This document shows positions 46,101 through 61,100 of a stretch of DNA of 64,000 nucleotides, one piece after another. This DNA is from Punica granatum. Its lineage: Eukaryota; Streptophyta; Magnoliopsida; Myrtales; Lythraceae. The notes below the pieces were generated by a model. It searched no databases, was not told where the DNA came from, and saw only the letters and a program-made list of their open reading frames with translations. A program made the translations under genes and the position numbers. Positions within the stretch are counted from its first letter, which is position 1; each line of letters starts with the position of its first letter. Location of the stretch: contig NC_045134.1 of the NCBI RefSeq assembly GCF_007655135.1, forward strand, positions 16,702,568-16,766,567, given 5' to 3'.

Positions 46101-49100
46101 CGAAGTCCTGAAGGCAATAAAGTGGACGCGGAGTACGGAAAGCAGTAACCAGACGCACAGTCCTGGGCCGCGAAGTCCTGAAAGCAGTAAAGTGGACGCG
46201 GAGTCCGGAAAGCAATAACCGGACGCAAAGTCCGGGGACGCGAAGTCCTGAAAGCACTAAAGTGGACGCGGAGTCCGGAAAGCAGTAAAGTGGACGCGGA
46301 GTCCGGAAAGCAATAACCGACGCAAAGTCCGGCTCCTGAAAGCAGTAAAGTGGACGCGGAGTCCGGAAAGCAGTAACGGGACGCAAAGTCTGGGTACGCG
46401 AAGTCCTGAAATCAGTAAAGTGGACGCGGAGTCCGGAAAGCAATAACCGGACGCGAAGTCCTGAAAGCAGTAAAGTGGACGCGGAGTCCGGAAAGCAATA
46501 ACCGGACGCAAAGTCCGGGGACGCGAAGTCCTGAAAGCATAAAGTGGACGCAGAGTCCGGAAAGCAGTAACCGGACGCATGTCCGGGACGCGAAGTCCTG
46601 AAAGCAATAAAGTGGACGGGGAGTCCGGAAAGCAATAACCGGACGCAAAGTCCGGGGACGCGAAGTCCTGAAAGCACTAAAGTGGACGCGGAGTCCGGAA
46701 AGAAGTAACCGGACGCAAAGTCCAGGGACGCGAAGTCCTGAAAGCACTAAAGTGGACGCGGAGTCCGGAAAGCAGTAACCGGACGCAAAGTCCGGGGACG
46801 CGAAGTCCTGAAAGCAGTAAAGTGGACGCGGAGTTCGGAAAGAAGTAACTGGACGTAGAGTCCGGGGACGCGAAGTCCTGAAAGCACTAAAGTGGACGCG
46901 GAGTACGGAAAGCAGTAACCAGACGCGCAGTCCGGGGCCGCGAAGTCCTGAAAGCCGTAAAGTGGACGCGGAGTCCGGAAAGCAATAACCGGACGCAAAG
47001 TACGGGGACGCGAAGTCCTGAAAGCACTAAAGTGGACGCGGAGTCCGGAAAGCAGTAACCGGACGCAAATTCCGGGGACGCGAAGTCCTGAAAGCAGTAA
47101 AGTGGACGCGGAGTTCGGAAAGAAGTAACTGGACGCAGAGTCCGGGGACGCGAAGTCCTGAAAGCACTAAGGTGGACGCGGAATACCGAAAGCAATAACC
47201 GGACGCGAAGTCCTGAAAGCAGTAAAGTGGACGCGGAGTCCGGAAAGTAATAACCGGACGCAAAGTCCGGGGACGCGAAGTCCTGAAAGCAATAAAGTGG
47301 ACGCAGAGTCCGGAAAGCAGTAACCGGACGCAAAGTCCGGGGACGCGAAGTCCTGAAAGCAGTAAAGTGGACGCGGAGTTCGGAAAGAAGTAACCGGACG
47401 TAGAGTCCGGGGACGCGAAGTCCTGAAAGCACTAAAGTGGACGCGGAGTACGGAAAGCAGCAACCAGACGCACAGTCCGGGCCGCGAAGTCCTGAAAGCA
47501 GTAAAGTGGACGCGGAGTCCGGAAAGCATAACCGGACGCAAAGTCCGGGGACGCGAAGCCCTGAAAGCACTAAAGTGGACGCGGAGTCCGGAAAGCAGTA
47601 ACCGGACGCAAATTCCGGGGACGCGAAGTCCTGAAAGCAGTAAAGTGGACGCGGAGTTCGGAAAGAAGTAACTGGACGCAGAGTCCGGGGACGCGAAGTC
47701 CTGAAAGCACTAAGTGGACGCGGAGTACCGAAAGCAATAACCGGACGCGAAGTCCTGAAAGCAGTAAAGTGGACGCGGAGTCCGGAAAGTAATAACCGGA
47801 CGCGAAGTCCTGAAAGCAATAAAGTGGACGCAGAGTCCGGAAAGCAGTAACCGGACGCAAAGTCCGGGGACGCGAAGTCCTGAAAGCAGTAAAGTGGACG
47901 CGGAGTTCGGAAAGAAGTAACTGGACGTAGAGTCCGGGGACGCGAAGTCCTGAAAGCACTAAAGTGGACGCGGAGTACGGAAAGCAGTAACCAGACGCAC
48001 AGTCCGGGGCCGCGAAGTCCTGAAAGCAGTAAAGTGGACGCGGAGTCCGGAAAGCAATAACCGGACGCAAAGTACGGGGACGCGAAGCCCTGAAAGCACT
48101 AAAGTGGACGCGGAGTCCGGAAAGCAGTAACCGGACGCAAATTCCGGGGACGCGAAGTCCTGAAAGCAGTAAAGTGGACAAGGAGTTCGGAAAGAAGTAA
48201 CTGGACGCAGAGTCCGGGGACGCGAAGTCCTGAAAGCACTAAGGTGGACGCGGAGTACCGAAAGCAATAACCGGACGCGAAGTCCTGAAAGCAGTAAAGT
48301 GGACGCGGAGTCCGGAAAGCAATAACCGGACGCAAAGTCCGGGGACGCGAAGTCCTGAAAGCAGTAAAGTGGACGCAGAGTCCGGAAAGCAGTAACCGGA
48401 CGCAAAGTCCGGGGACTTCGAAGTCCTGAAAGCAGTAAAGTGGACGCGGAGTTCGGAAAGAAGTAACTGGACGTAGAGTCCGGGGACGCGAAGTCCTGAA
48501 GGCATTAAAGTGGACGCGGAGTACGGAAAGCAGTAACCAGACGCGCAGTCCGGGGCCGCGAAGTCCTGAAAGCCGTAAAGTGGACGCGGAGTCCGGAAAG
48601 CAATAACCGGACGCAAAGTCCGGGGACGCGAAGTCCTGAAAGCACTAAAGTGGACGCGGAGTCCGGAAAGCAGTAAAGTGGACGCGGAGTCCGGAAAGCA
48701 ATAACCGGACGCAAAGTCCGGCTCCTGAAAGCAGTAAAGTGGACGCGGAGTCCGAAAGCAGTAACGGACGCAAAGTCTGGGTACGCGAAGTCCTGAAATC
48801 AGTAAAGTGGACGCGGAGTCCGGAAAGCAATAACCGGACGCGAAGTCCTGAAAGCAGTAAAGTGGACGCGGAGTCCGGAAAGCAATAACCGGACGCAAAG
48901 TCCGGGGACGCGAAGTCCTGAAAGCAATAAAGTGGACGCAGAGTCCGGAAAGCAGTAACCGGACGCAATGTCCGGGGACGCGAAGTCCTGAAAGCAATAA
49001 AGTGGACGGGAGTCCGGAAAGCAATAACCGGACGCAAAGTCCGGGGACGCGAAGTCCTGAAAGCACTAAAGTGGACGCGGAGTCCGGAAAGAAGTAACCG

Positions 49101-52100
49101 GACGCAAAGTCCAGGGACGCGAAGTCCTGAAAGCACTAAAGTGGACGCGGAGTACGGAAAGCAGTAACCGGACGCAAAGTCCGGGGACGCGAAGTCCTGA
49201 AAGCAGTAAAGTGGACGCGGAGTTCGGAAAGAATAACGGGACGTAAGTCCGGGGACGCGAAGTCCTGAAAGCACTAAAGTGGACGCGGAGTACGGAAAGC
49301 AGTAACCAGACGCGCAGTCCGGGGCAGCGAAGTCCTGAAAGCCGTAAAGTGGACGCGGAGTCCGGAAAGCAATAACCGGACGCAAAGTACGGGGACGCGA
49401 AGTCCTGAAAGCACTAAAGTGGACGCGGAGTCCGGAAAGCAGTAACCGGACGCAAATTCCGGGGACGCGAAGTCCTGAAAGCAATAAAGTGGACGGGGAG
49501 TCCGGAAAGCAATAACCGGACGCAAAGTCCGGGGACGCGAAGTCCTGAAAGCACTAAAGTGGACGCGGAGTCCGGAAAGAAGTAACCGGACGCAAAGTCC
49601 AGGGACGCGAAGTCCTGAAAGCACTAAAGTGGACGCGGAGTACGGAAAGCAGTAACCGGACGCAAAGTCCTGAAAGCAGTAAAGTGGACGCGGAGTCCGG
49701 AAAGTAATAAACGGACGCAAAGTCCGGGGACGCGAAGTCCTGAAAGCAATAAAGTGGACGCAGAGTCCGGAAAGCAGTAACCGGACGCAAAGTCCGGGGA
49801 CGCGAAGTCCTGAAAGCAGTAAAGTGGACGCGGAGTTCGGAAAGAAGTAACTGGACGCAGAGTCCGGGGACGCGAAGTCCTGAAAGCACTAAAGTGGACG
49901 CGGAGTACGGAAAGCAGTAACCAGACGCACAGTCCGGGGCCGCGAAGTCCTGAAAGCACTAAGGTGGACGCGGAGTACCGAAAGCAATAACCGGACGCGA
50001 AGTCCTGAAAGCAGTAAAGTGGACCGGAGTCCGGAAAGTAATAACCGGACGCAAAGTCCGGGACGCGAAGTCCTGAAAGCAATAAAGTGGACGCAGAGTC
50101 CGGAAAGCAGTAACCGGACGCAATGTCCGGGGACGCGAAGTCCTGAAAGCAGTAAAGTGGACGCGGAGTTCGGAAAGAAGTAACTGGACGCAGAGTCTGG
50201 GGACGCGAAGTCCTGAAAGCACTAAAGTGGACGCGGAGTACGGAAAGCAGTAACCAGACGCACAGTCCGGGGCCGCGAAGTCCTGAATGCAATAAAGTGG
50301 ACGGGGAGTCCGGAAAGCAATAACCGGACGCAAAGTCCGAGGACGCGAAGTCCTGAAAGCACTAAAGTGGACGCGGAGTCCGGAAAGCAGTAACCAGACG
50401 CAAAGTCCGGGGACGCGAAGTCCTGAAAGCAGTAAAGTGGACGCGGAGTTCGGAAAGAAGTAACTGGACGCAGAGTCTGGGGACGCGAAGTCCTGAAAGC
50501 ACTAAAGTGGACGGGGAGTCCGGAAAGCAATAACCGGACGCAAAGTCCGGGGACGCGAAGTCCTGAAAGCACTAAAGTGGACGCGGAGTCCGGAAAGAAG
50601 TAACCGGACGCAAAGTCCAGGGACGCGAAGTCCTGAAAGCACTAAAGTGGACGCGGAGTACGGAAAGCAGTAACCGGACGCAAAGTCCGGGGACGAGAAG
50701 TCCTGAAAGCAGTAAAGTGGACGCGGAGTTCGGAAAGAAGTAACTGGACGTAGAGTCCGGGGACGCGAAGTCCTGAAAGCACTAAAGTGGACGCGGAGTA
50801 CGGAAAGCAGTAACCAGACGCGCAGTCCGGGGCCGCGAAGTCCTGAAAGCCGTAAAGTGGACGCGGAGTCCGGAAAGCAATAACCGGACGCAAAGTACGG
50901 GGACGCGAAGTCCTGAAAGCACTAAAGTGGACGCGGAGTCCGGAAAGCAGTAACCGGACGCAAATTCCGGGGACGCGAAGTCCTGAAAGCAGTAAAGTGG
51001 ACGCGGAGTTCGGAAAGAAGTAACTGGACGCAGAGTCCGGGGACGCGAAGTCCTGAAAGCACTAAGGTGGACGCGGAGTACCGAAAGCAATAACCGGACG
51101 CGAAGTCCTGAAAGCAGTAAAGTGGACGCGGAGTCCGGAAAGTAATAACCGGACGCAAAGTCCGGGGACGCGAAGTCCTGAAAGCAATAAAGTGGACGCA
51201 GAGTCCGGAAAGCAGTAACCGGACGCAAAGTCCGGGGACGCGAAGTCCTGAAAGCAGTAAAGTGGACGCGGAGTTCGGAAAGAAGTAACCGGACGTAGAG
51301 TCCGGGGACGCGAAGTCCTGAAAGCACTAAAGTGGACGCGGAGTACGGAAAGCAGCAACCAGACGCACAGTCCGGGGCCGCGAAGTCCTGAAAGCAGTAA
51401 AGTGGACGCGGAGTCCGGAAAGCAGTAACCGGACGCAAAGTACGGGGACGCGAAGCCCTGAAAGCACTAAAGTGGACGCGGAGTCCGGAAAGCAGTAACC
51501 GGACGCAAATTCCGGGGACGCGAAGTCCTGAAAGCAGTAAAGTGGACAAGGAGTTCGGAAAGAAGTAACTGGACGCAGAGTCCGGGGACGCGAAGTCCTG
51601 AAAGCACTAAGGTGGACGCGGAGTACCGAAAGCAATAACCGGACGCGAAGTCCTGAAAGCAGTAAAGTGGACGCGGAGTCCGGAAAGCAATAACCGGACG
51701 CAAAGTCCGGGACGCGAAGTCCTGAAAGCAGTAAAGTGGACGCAGAGTCCGGAAAGCAGTAACCGGACGCAAAGTCCGGGGACTTCGAAGTCCTGAAAGC
51801 AGTAAAGTGGACGCGGAGTTCGGAAAGAAGTAACTGGACGCAGAGTCCGGGGACGCGAAGTCCTGAAGGCATTAAAGTGGACGCGGAGTACGGAAAGCAG
51901 TAACCAGACGCACAGTCCTGGGCCGCGAAGTCCTGAAAGCAGTAAAGTGGACGCGGAGTCCGGAAAGCAATAACCGGACGCAAAGTCCGGGGACGCGAAG
52001 TCCTGAAAGCACTAAAGTGGACGCGGAGTCCGGAAAGCAGTAAAGTGGACGCGGAGTCCGGAAAGCAATAACCGGACGCAAAGTCCGGCTCCTGAAAGCA

Positions 52101-55100
52101 GTAAAGTGGACGCGGAGTCCGGAAAGCAGTAACGGGACGCAAAGTCTGGGTACGCGAAGTCCTGAAATCAGTAAAGTGGACGCGGAGTCCGGAAAGCAAT
52201 AACCGGACGCGAAGTCCTGAAAGCAGTAAAGTGGACGCGGAGTCCGGAAAGCAATAACCGGACGCAAAGTCCGGGGACGCGAAGTCCTGAAAGCAATAAA
52301 GTGGACGCAGAGTCCGGAAAGCAGTAACCGGACGCAATGTCCGGGGACGCGAAGTCCTGAAAGCAATAAAGTGGACGGGGAGTCCGGAAAGCAATAACCG
52401 GACGCAAAGTCCGGGGACGCGAAGTCCTGAAAGCACTAAAGTGGACGCGGAGTCCGGAAAGAAGTAACCGGACGCAAAGTCCAGGGACGCGAAGTCCTGA
52501 AAGCACTAAAGTGGACGCGGAGTACGGAAAGCAGTAACCGGACGCAAAGTCCGGGGACGCGAAGTCCTGAAAGCAGTAAAGTGGACGCGGAGTTCGGAAA
52601 GAAGTAACTGGACGTAGAGTCCGGGGACGCGAAGTCCTGAAAGCACTAAAGTGGACGCGGAGTACGGAAAGCAGTAACCAGACGCGCAGTCCGGGGCAGC
52701 GAAGTCCTGAAAGCCGTAAAGTGGACGCGGAGTCCGGAAAGCAATAACCGGACGCAAAGTACGGGGACGCGAAGTCCTGAAAGCACTAAAGTGGACGCGG
52801 AGTCCGGAAAGCAGTAACCGGACGCAAATTCCGGGGACGCGAAGTCCTGAAAGCAGTAAAGTGGACGCGGAGTTCGGAAAGAAGTAACTGGACGCAGAGT
52901 CCGGGGACGCGAAGTCCTGAAAGCACTAAGGTGGACGCGGAGTACCGAAAGCAATAACCGGACGCGAAGTCCTGAAAGCAGTAAAGTGGACGCGGAGTCC
53001 GGAAAGTAATAACCGGACGCAAAGTCCGGGGACGCGAAGTCCTGAAAGCAATAAAGTGGACGCAGAGTCCGGAAAGCAGTAACCGGACGCAAAGTCCGGG
53101 GACGCGAAGTCCTGAAAGCAGTAAAGTGGACGCGGAGTTCGGAAAGAAGTAACTGGACGCAGAGTCCGGGGACGCGAAGTCCTGAAAGCACTAAAGTGGA
53201 CGCGGAGTACGGAAAGCAGTAACCAGACGCACAGTCCGGGGCCGCGAAGTCCTGAATGCAATAAAGTGGACGGGGAGTCCGGAAAGCAATAACCGGACGC
53301 AAAGTCCGGGGACGTGAAGTCCTGAAAGCACTAAAGTGGACGCGGAGTCCGGAAAGCAGTAACTGGACGCAGAGTCCGGGGACGCGAAGTCCTGAAGGCA
53401 CTAAAGTGGACGCGGAGTACGGAAAGCAGTAACCAGACGCACAGTCCGGGGCCGCGAAGTCCTGAAAGCAGTAAAGTGGACGCGGAGTCCGGAAAGCAAT
53501 AACCGGACGCAAAGTCCGGGGACGCGAAGTCCTGAAAGCACTAAAGTGGACGCGGAGTCCGGAAAGCAGTAAAGTGGACGCGGAGTCCGGAAAGCAATAA
53601 CCGGACGCAAAGTCCGGCTCCTGAAAGCAGTAAAGTGGACGCGGAGACCGGAAAGCAGTAACGGGACGCAAAGTCTGGGGACGCGAAGTCCTGAAATCAG
53701 TAAAGTGGACGCGGAGTCCGGAAAGCAATAACCGGACGCGAAGTCCTGAAAGCAGTAAAGTGGACGCGGAGTCCGGAAAGCAATAACCGGACGCAAAGTC
53801 CGGGGACGCGAAGTCCTGAAAGCAATAAAGTGGACGCAGAGTCCGGAAAGCAGTAACCGGACGCAATGTCCGGGGACGCGAAGTCCTGAAAGCAATAAAG
53901 TGGACGGGGAGTCCGGAAAGCAATAACCGGACGCAAAGTCCGGGGACGCGAAGTCCTGAAAGCACTAAAGTGGACGCGGAGTCCGGAAAGAAGTAACCGG
54001 ACGCAAAGTCCAGGGACGCGAAGTCCTGAAAGCACTAAAGTGGACGCGGAGTACGGAAAGCAGTAACCGGACGCAAAGTCCGGGGACGCGAAGTCCTGAA
54101 AGCAGTAAAGTGGACGCGGAGTTCGGAAAGAAGTAACTGGACGTAGAGTCCGGGGACGCGAAGTCCTGAAAGCACTAAAGTGGACGCGGAGTACGGAAAG
54201 CAGTAACCAGACGCACAGTCCGGGGCCGCGAAGTCCTGAAAGCCGTAAAGTGGACGCGGAGTCCGGAAAGCAATAACCGGACGCAAATTCCGGGGACGCG
54301 AAGTCCTGAAAGCAGTAAAGTGGACGCGGAGTTCGGAAAGAAGTAACTGGACGTAGAGTCCGGGGACGCGAAGTCCTGAAAGCACTAAAGTGGACGCGGA
54401 GTACGGAAAGCAGTAACCAGACGCGCAGTCCGGGGCCGCGAAGTCCTGAAAGCCGTAAAGTGGACGCGGAGTCCGGAAAGCAATAACCGGACGCAAAGTA
54501 CGGGGACGCGAAGTCCTGAAAGCACTAAAGTGAACGCGGAGTCCGGAAAGCAGTAACCGGACGCAAATTCCGGGGACGCGAAGTCCTGAAAGCAGTAAAG
54601 TGGACGCGGAGTTCGGAAAGAAGTAACTGGACGCAGAGTCCGGGGACGCGAAGTCCTGAAAGCACTAAGGTGGACGCGGAGTACCGAAAGCAATAACCGG
54701 ACGCGAAGTCCTGAAAGCAGTAAAGTGGACGCGGAGTCCGGAAAGCAATAACCGGACGCAAAGTCCGGGGACGCGAAGTCCTGAAAGCAGTAAAGTGGAC
54801 GCGGAGTTCGGAAAGAAGTAACTGGACGCAGAGTCCGGGGACGCGAAGTCCTGAAAGCACTAAAGTGGACGCGGAGTACGGAAAGCAGTAACCAGACGCA
54901 CAGTCCGGGGCCGCGAAGTCCTGAATGCAATAAAGTGGACGGGGAGTCCGGAAAGCAATAACCGGACGCAAAGTCCGGGGACGCGAAGTCCTGAAAGCAC
55001 TAAAGTGGACGCGGAGTCCGGAAAGCAGTAACCCGACGCAAAGTCCGGGGACGCGAAGTCCTGAAAGCAGTAAAGTGGACGCGGAGTTCGGAAAGAAGTA

Positions 55101-58100
55101 ACTGGACGCAGAGTCTGGGGACGCGAAGTCCTGAAAGCACTAAAGTGGACGGGGAGTCCGGAAAGCAATAACCGGACGCAAAGTCCGGGGACGCGAAGTC
55201 CTGAAAGCACTAAAGTGGACGCGGAGTCCGGAAAGAAGTAACCGGACGCAAAGTCCGGGGACGCGAAGTCCTGAAAGCACTAAAGTGGACGGGGAGTCCG
55301 GAAAGCAAGCCGGACGCAAAGTCCGGGACGCGAAGTCCTGAAAGCACTAAAGTGGACGCGGAGTCCGGAAAGCAATAACCGGACGCAAAGTCCGGGGACG
55401 CGAAGTCCTGAAAGCAGTAAAGTGGACGCGGAGTCCGGAAAGCAGTAACCGGACGCAAAGTCCGGGGACGCGAAGTCCTGAAAGCAATAAAGTGGACGGG
55501 AGTCCGGAAAGCAATAACCGGACGCAAAGTCCGGGGACGCGAAGTCCTGAAAGCACTAAAGTGGACGCGGAGTCCGGAAAGAAGTAACCGGACGCAAAGT
55601 CCGGGACGCGAAGTCCTGAAAGCACTAAAGTGGACGCGGAGTACGGAAAGCAGTAACCGGACGCAAAGTCCGGGGACGCGAAGTCCTGAAAGCAGTAAAG
55701 TGGACGCGGAGTTCGGAAAGAAGTAACTGGACGCAGAGTCCGGGGACGCGAAGTCCTGAAAGCACTAAAGTGGACGCGGAGTACGGAAAGCAGTAACCAG
55801 ACGCGCAGTCCGGGGCGCGAAGTCCTGAAAGCAGTAAAGTGGACGCGGAGTCCGGAAAGCAATAACCGGACGCAAAGTCCGGGGACGCGAAGTCCTGAAA
55901 GCACTAAAGTGGACGCGGAGTTCGGAAAGAAGTAACTGGACGCAAGTCCGGGGACGCGAAGTCCTGAAAGCACTAAAGTGGACGCGGAGTACGGAAAGCA
56001 GTAACCAGACGCAGTCCGGGGAGCGAAGTCCTGAAAGCCGTAAAGTGGACGCGGAGTCCGGAAAGCAATAACGGACGCAAAGTCCGGGGACGCGAAGTCC
56101 TGAAAGCACTAAAGTGGACGCGGAGTCCGGAAAGCAGTAACCGGACGCAAATTCCGGGACGCGAAGTCCTGAAAGAAGTAAAGTGGACGCGGAGTTCGGA
56201 AAGAAGTAACTGGACGCAGAGTCCGGGGACGCGAAGTCCTGAAAGCACTAAGGTGGACGCGGAGTACCGAAAGCAATAACCGGACGCGAAGTCCTGAAAG
56301 CAGTAAAGTGGACGCGGAGTCCGGAAAGTAATAACCGGACGCAAAGTCCGGGGACGCGAAGTCCTGAAAGCAAAGTGGACGCAGAGTCCGGAAAGCAGTA
56401 ACCGACGCAAAGTCCGGGGACGCGAAGTCCTGAAAGCAGTAAAGTGGACGCGGAGTTCGGAAAAAGTAACTGGACGCAGAGTCCGGGGACGCGAAGTTCT
56501 GAAAGCACTAAAGTGGACGCGGAGTACGGAAAGCAGTAACCAGACGCACAGTCCGGGGCCCCGAAGTCCTGAATGCAATAAAGTGGACGGGGAGTCCGGA
56601 AAGCAATAACCGGACGCAAAGTCCGGGGACGTGAAGTCCTGAAGCACTAAAGTGGACGCGGAGTCCGGAAAGCAGTAACTGACGCAGAGTCCGGGGACGC
56701 GAAGTCCTGAAGGCACTAAAGTGGACGCGGAGTACGGAAAGCGTAACCAGACGCACAGTCCGGGGCCGCGAAGTCCTGAAAGCAGTAAAGTGGACGCGGA
56801 GTCCGGAAAGCAATAACCGGACGCAAAGTCCGGGGACGCGAAGTCCTGAAAGCACTAAAGTGGACGCGGAGTCCGGAAAGCAGTAAAGTGGACGCGGAGT
56901 CCGGAAAGCATACCGGACGCAAAGTCCGGCTCCTGAAAGCAGTAAAGTGGACGCGGAGACCGAAAGCAGTCACGGGACGCAAAGTCTGGGGACGCGAAGT
57001 CCTGAAATCAGTAAAGTGGACGCGGAGTCCGGAAAGCAATACCGGACGCGAAGTCCTGAAAGCAGTAAAGTGGACGCGGAGTCCGAAAGCAATAACCGGA
57101 CGCAAAGTCCGGGGACGCGAAGTCCTGAAAGCATAAAGTGGACGCAGAGTCCGGAAAGCAGTAACCGGACGCAATGTCCGGGGACGCGAAGTCCTGAAAG
57201 CAATAAAGTGGACGGGGAGTCCGAAAGCAATAACCGGACGCAAAGTCCGGGGACGCGAAGTCCTGAAAGCACAAAGTGGACGCGGAGTCCGGAAAGCAGT
57301 AACCGACGCAAAGTCCGGGGACGCGAAGTCCTGAAAGCAGTAAAGTGGACGCGGAGTTCGGAAAGAAGTAACTGGACGCAGAGTCCGGGGACGCGAAGTC
57401 CTGAAAGCACTAAAGTGGACGGGGAGTCCGGAAAGCAATAACCGGACGCAAGTCCGGGGACGCGAAGTCCTGAAAGCACTAAAGTGGACGCGGAGTCCGG
57501 AAAATAACCGGACGCAAAGTCCGGGACGCGAAGTCCTGAAAGCACTAAAGTGGACGGGGAGTCCGGATAGCAATAACCGGACGCAAAGTCCGGGGACGCG
57601 AAGTCCTGAAAGCACTAAAGTGGACGCGGAGTCCGGAAAGCAATAACCGGACGCAAAGTCCGGGGACGCGAAGTCCTGAAAGCAATAAAGTGGACGCGGA
57701 GTCCGGAAAGCAGTAACCGACGCAATGTCCGGGGACGCGAAGTCCTGAAAGCATAAAGTGGACGGGAGTCCGGAAAGCAATAACCGGACGCAAAGTCCGG
57801 GGACGCGAAGTCCTGAAAGCACTAAAGTGGACGCGGAGTCCGGAAAGAAGTAACCGGACGCAAAGTCCAGGGACGCGAAGTCCTGAAAGCACTAAAGTGG
57901 ACGCGGAGTCCGGAAAGCAGTAACCGGACGCAAAGTCCGGGGACGCGAAGTCCTGAAAGCAGTAAAGTGGACGCGGAGTTCGGAAAGAAGTAACTGGACG
58001 TAGAGTCCGGGGACGCGAAGTCCTGAAAGCACTAAGTGGACGCGGAGTACGGAAAGCAGTAACCAGACGCGCAGTCCGGGGCAGCGAAGTCCTGAAAGCC

Positions 58101-61100
58101 GTAAAGTGGACGCGGAGTCCGGAAAGCAATAACCGGACGCAAAGTACGGGACGCGAAGTCCTGAAAGCACTAAAGTGGACGCGGAGTCCGGAAAGCAGTA
58201 ACTGGACGCAGAGTCCGGGACGCGAAGTCCTGAGGCACTAAAGTGGACGCGGAGTACGGAAAGCAGTAACCAGACGCACAGTCCGGGGCGCGAAGTCCTG
58301 AAAGCAGTAAAGTGGACGCGGAGTCCGGAAAGCAATAACCGACGCAAAGTCCGGGGACGCGAAGTCCTGAAAGCACTAAAGTGGACGCGGAGTCCGGAAG
58401 CAGTAAAGTGGACGCGGAGTCCGGAAAGCAAAACCGACGCAAAGTCCGGCTCCTGAAAGCAGTAAAGTGGACGCGGAGACCGGAAAGCAGTAACGGGACG
58501 CAAAGTCTGGGGACGCGAAGTCCTGAAATCAGTAAAGTGGACGCGAGTCCGGAAAGCAATAACCGGACGCGAAGTCCTGAAAGCAGTAAAGTGGACGCGG
58601 AGTCCGGAAAGCAATAACCGACGCAAAGTCCGGGGACGCGAAGTCCTGAAAGCACTAAAGTGGACGCGGAGTACGGAAAGCAGTAACCCGACGCGCAGTC
58701 CGGGGCAGCGAAGTCCTGAAAGCCGTAAAGTGGACGCGGAGTCCGGAAAGCAATAACCGGACGCAAAGTACGGGGACGCGAAGTCCTGAAAGCACTAAAG
58801 TGGACGCGGAGTCCGGAAAGCAGTAACTGGACGCAGAGTCCGGGGACGCGAAGTCCTGAAGGCACTAAAGTGGACGCGGAGTACGGAAAGCAGTAACCAG
58901 ACGCACAGTCCGGGGCCGCGAAGTCCTGAAAGCAGTAAAGTGGACGCGGAGTCCGGAAAGCAATAACCGGACGCAAAGTCCGGGGACGCGAAGTCCTGAA
59001 AGCACTAAAGTGGACGCGGAGTCCGGAAAGCAGTAAAGTGGACGCGGAGTCCGGAAAGCAATAACCGGACGCAAAGTCCGGCTCCTGAAAGCAGTAAAGT
59101 GGACGCGGAGACCGGAAAGCAGTAACGGGACGCAAAGTCTGGGGACGCGAAGTCCTGAAATCAGTAAAGTGGACGCGGAGTCCGGAAAGCAATAACCGGA
59201 CGCGAAGTCCTGAAAGCAGTAAAGTGGACGCGGAGTCCGGAAAGCAATAACCGGACGCAAAGTCCGGGGACGCGAAGTCCTGAAAGCAATAAAGTGGACG
59301 CCGAGTCCGGAAAGCAGTAACCGGACGCAATGTCCGGGACGCGAAGTCCTGAAAGCAATAAAGTGGACGGGGAGTCCGGAAAGCAATAACCGGACGCAAA
59401 GTCCGGGACGCGAAGTCCTGAAAGCACTAAAGTGGACGCGGAGTCCGGAAAGAAGTAACCGGACGCAAAGTCCAGGGACGCGAAGTCCTGAAAGCACTAA
59501 AGTGGACGCGGAGTACGGAAAGCAGTAACCGGACGCAAAGTCCGGGGACGCGAAGTCCTGAAAGCAGTAAAGTGGACGCGGAGTTCGGAAAGAAGTAACT
59601 GGACGTAGAGTCCGGGGACGCGAAGTCCTGAAAGCACTAAAGTGGACGCGGAGTACGGAAAGCAGTAACCAGACGCACAGTCCGGGCCGCGAAGTCCTGA
59701 AAGCCGTAAAGTGGACGCGGAGTCCGGAAAGCAATAACCGGACGCAAATTCCGGGGACGCGAAGTCCTGAAAGCAGTAAAGTGGACGCGGAGTTCGGAAA
59801 GAAGTAACTGGACGTAGAGTCCGGGGACGCGAAGTCCTGAAAGCACTAAAGTGGACGCGGAGTACGGAAAGCAGTAACCAGACGCGCAGTCCGGGGCCGC
59901 GAAGTCCTGAAAGCCGTAAAGTGGACGCGGAGTCCGGAAAGCAATAACCGGACGCAAAGTACGGGGACGCGAAGTCCTGAAAGCACTAAAGTGAACGCGG
60001 AGTCCGGAAAGCAGTAACCGGACGCAAATTCCGGGGACGCGAAGTCCTGAAAGCAGTAAAGTGGACGCGGAGTTCGGAAAGAAGTAACTGGACGCAGAGT
60101 CCGGGGACGCGAAGTCCTGAAAGCACTAAGGTGGACGCGGAGTACCGAAAGCAATAACCGGACGCGAAGTCCTGAAAGCAGTAAAGTGGACGCGGAGTCC
60201 GGAAAGCAATAACCGGACGCAAAGTCCGGGGACGCGAAGTCCTGAAAGCAGTAAAGTGGACGCGGAGTTCGGAAAGAAGTAACTGGACGCAGAGTCCGGG
60301 GACGCGAAGTCCTGAAAGCACTAAAGTGGACGCGGAGTACGGAAAGCAGTAACCAGACGCACAGTCCGGGGCCGCGAAGTCCTGAATGCAATAAAGTGGA
60401 CGGGAGTCCGGAAAGCAATAACCGGACGCAAAGTCCGGGGACGCGAAGTCCTGAAAGCACTAAAGTGGACGCGGAGTCCGGAAAGCAGTAACCAGACGCA
60501 AAGTCCGGGGACACGAAGTCCTGAAAGCAGTAAAGTGGACGCGGAGTTCGGAAAGAAGTAACTGGACGCAGAGTCTGGGGACGCGAAGTCCTGAAAGCAC
60601 TAAAGTGGACGGGGAGTCCGGAAAGCAATAACCGGACGCAAAGTCCGGGGACGCGAAGTCCTGAAAGCACTAAAGTGGACGCGGAGTCCGGAAAGAAGTA
60701 ACCGGACGCAAAGTCCGGGGACGCGAAGTCCGGAAAGCACTAAAGTGGACGGGGAGTCCGGATAGCAATAGCCGGACGCAAAGTCCGGGGACGCGAAGTC
60801 CTGAAAGCACTAAAGTGGACGCGGAGTCCGGAAAGCAATAACCGGACGCAAAGTCCGGGGACGCGAAGTCCTGAAAGCAGTAAAGTGGACGCCGAGTCCG
60901 GAAAGTAATAACCGGACGGAAAGTCCGGGGACGCGAAGTCCTGAAAGCAATAAAGTGGACGGGGAGTCCGGAAAGCAATAACCGGACGCAAAGTCCGGGG
61001 ACGCGAAGTCCTGAAAGCACTAAAGTGGACGCGGAGTCCGGAAAGAAGTAACCGGACGCAAAGTCCGGGGACGCGAAGTCCTGAAAGCACTAAAGTGGAC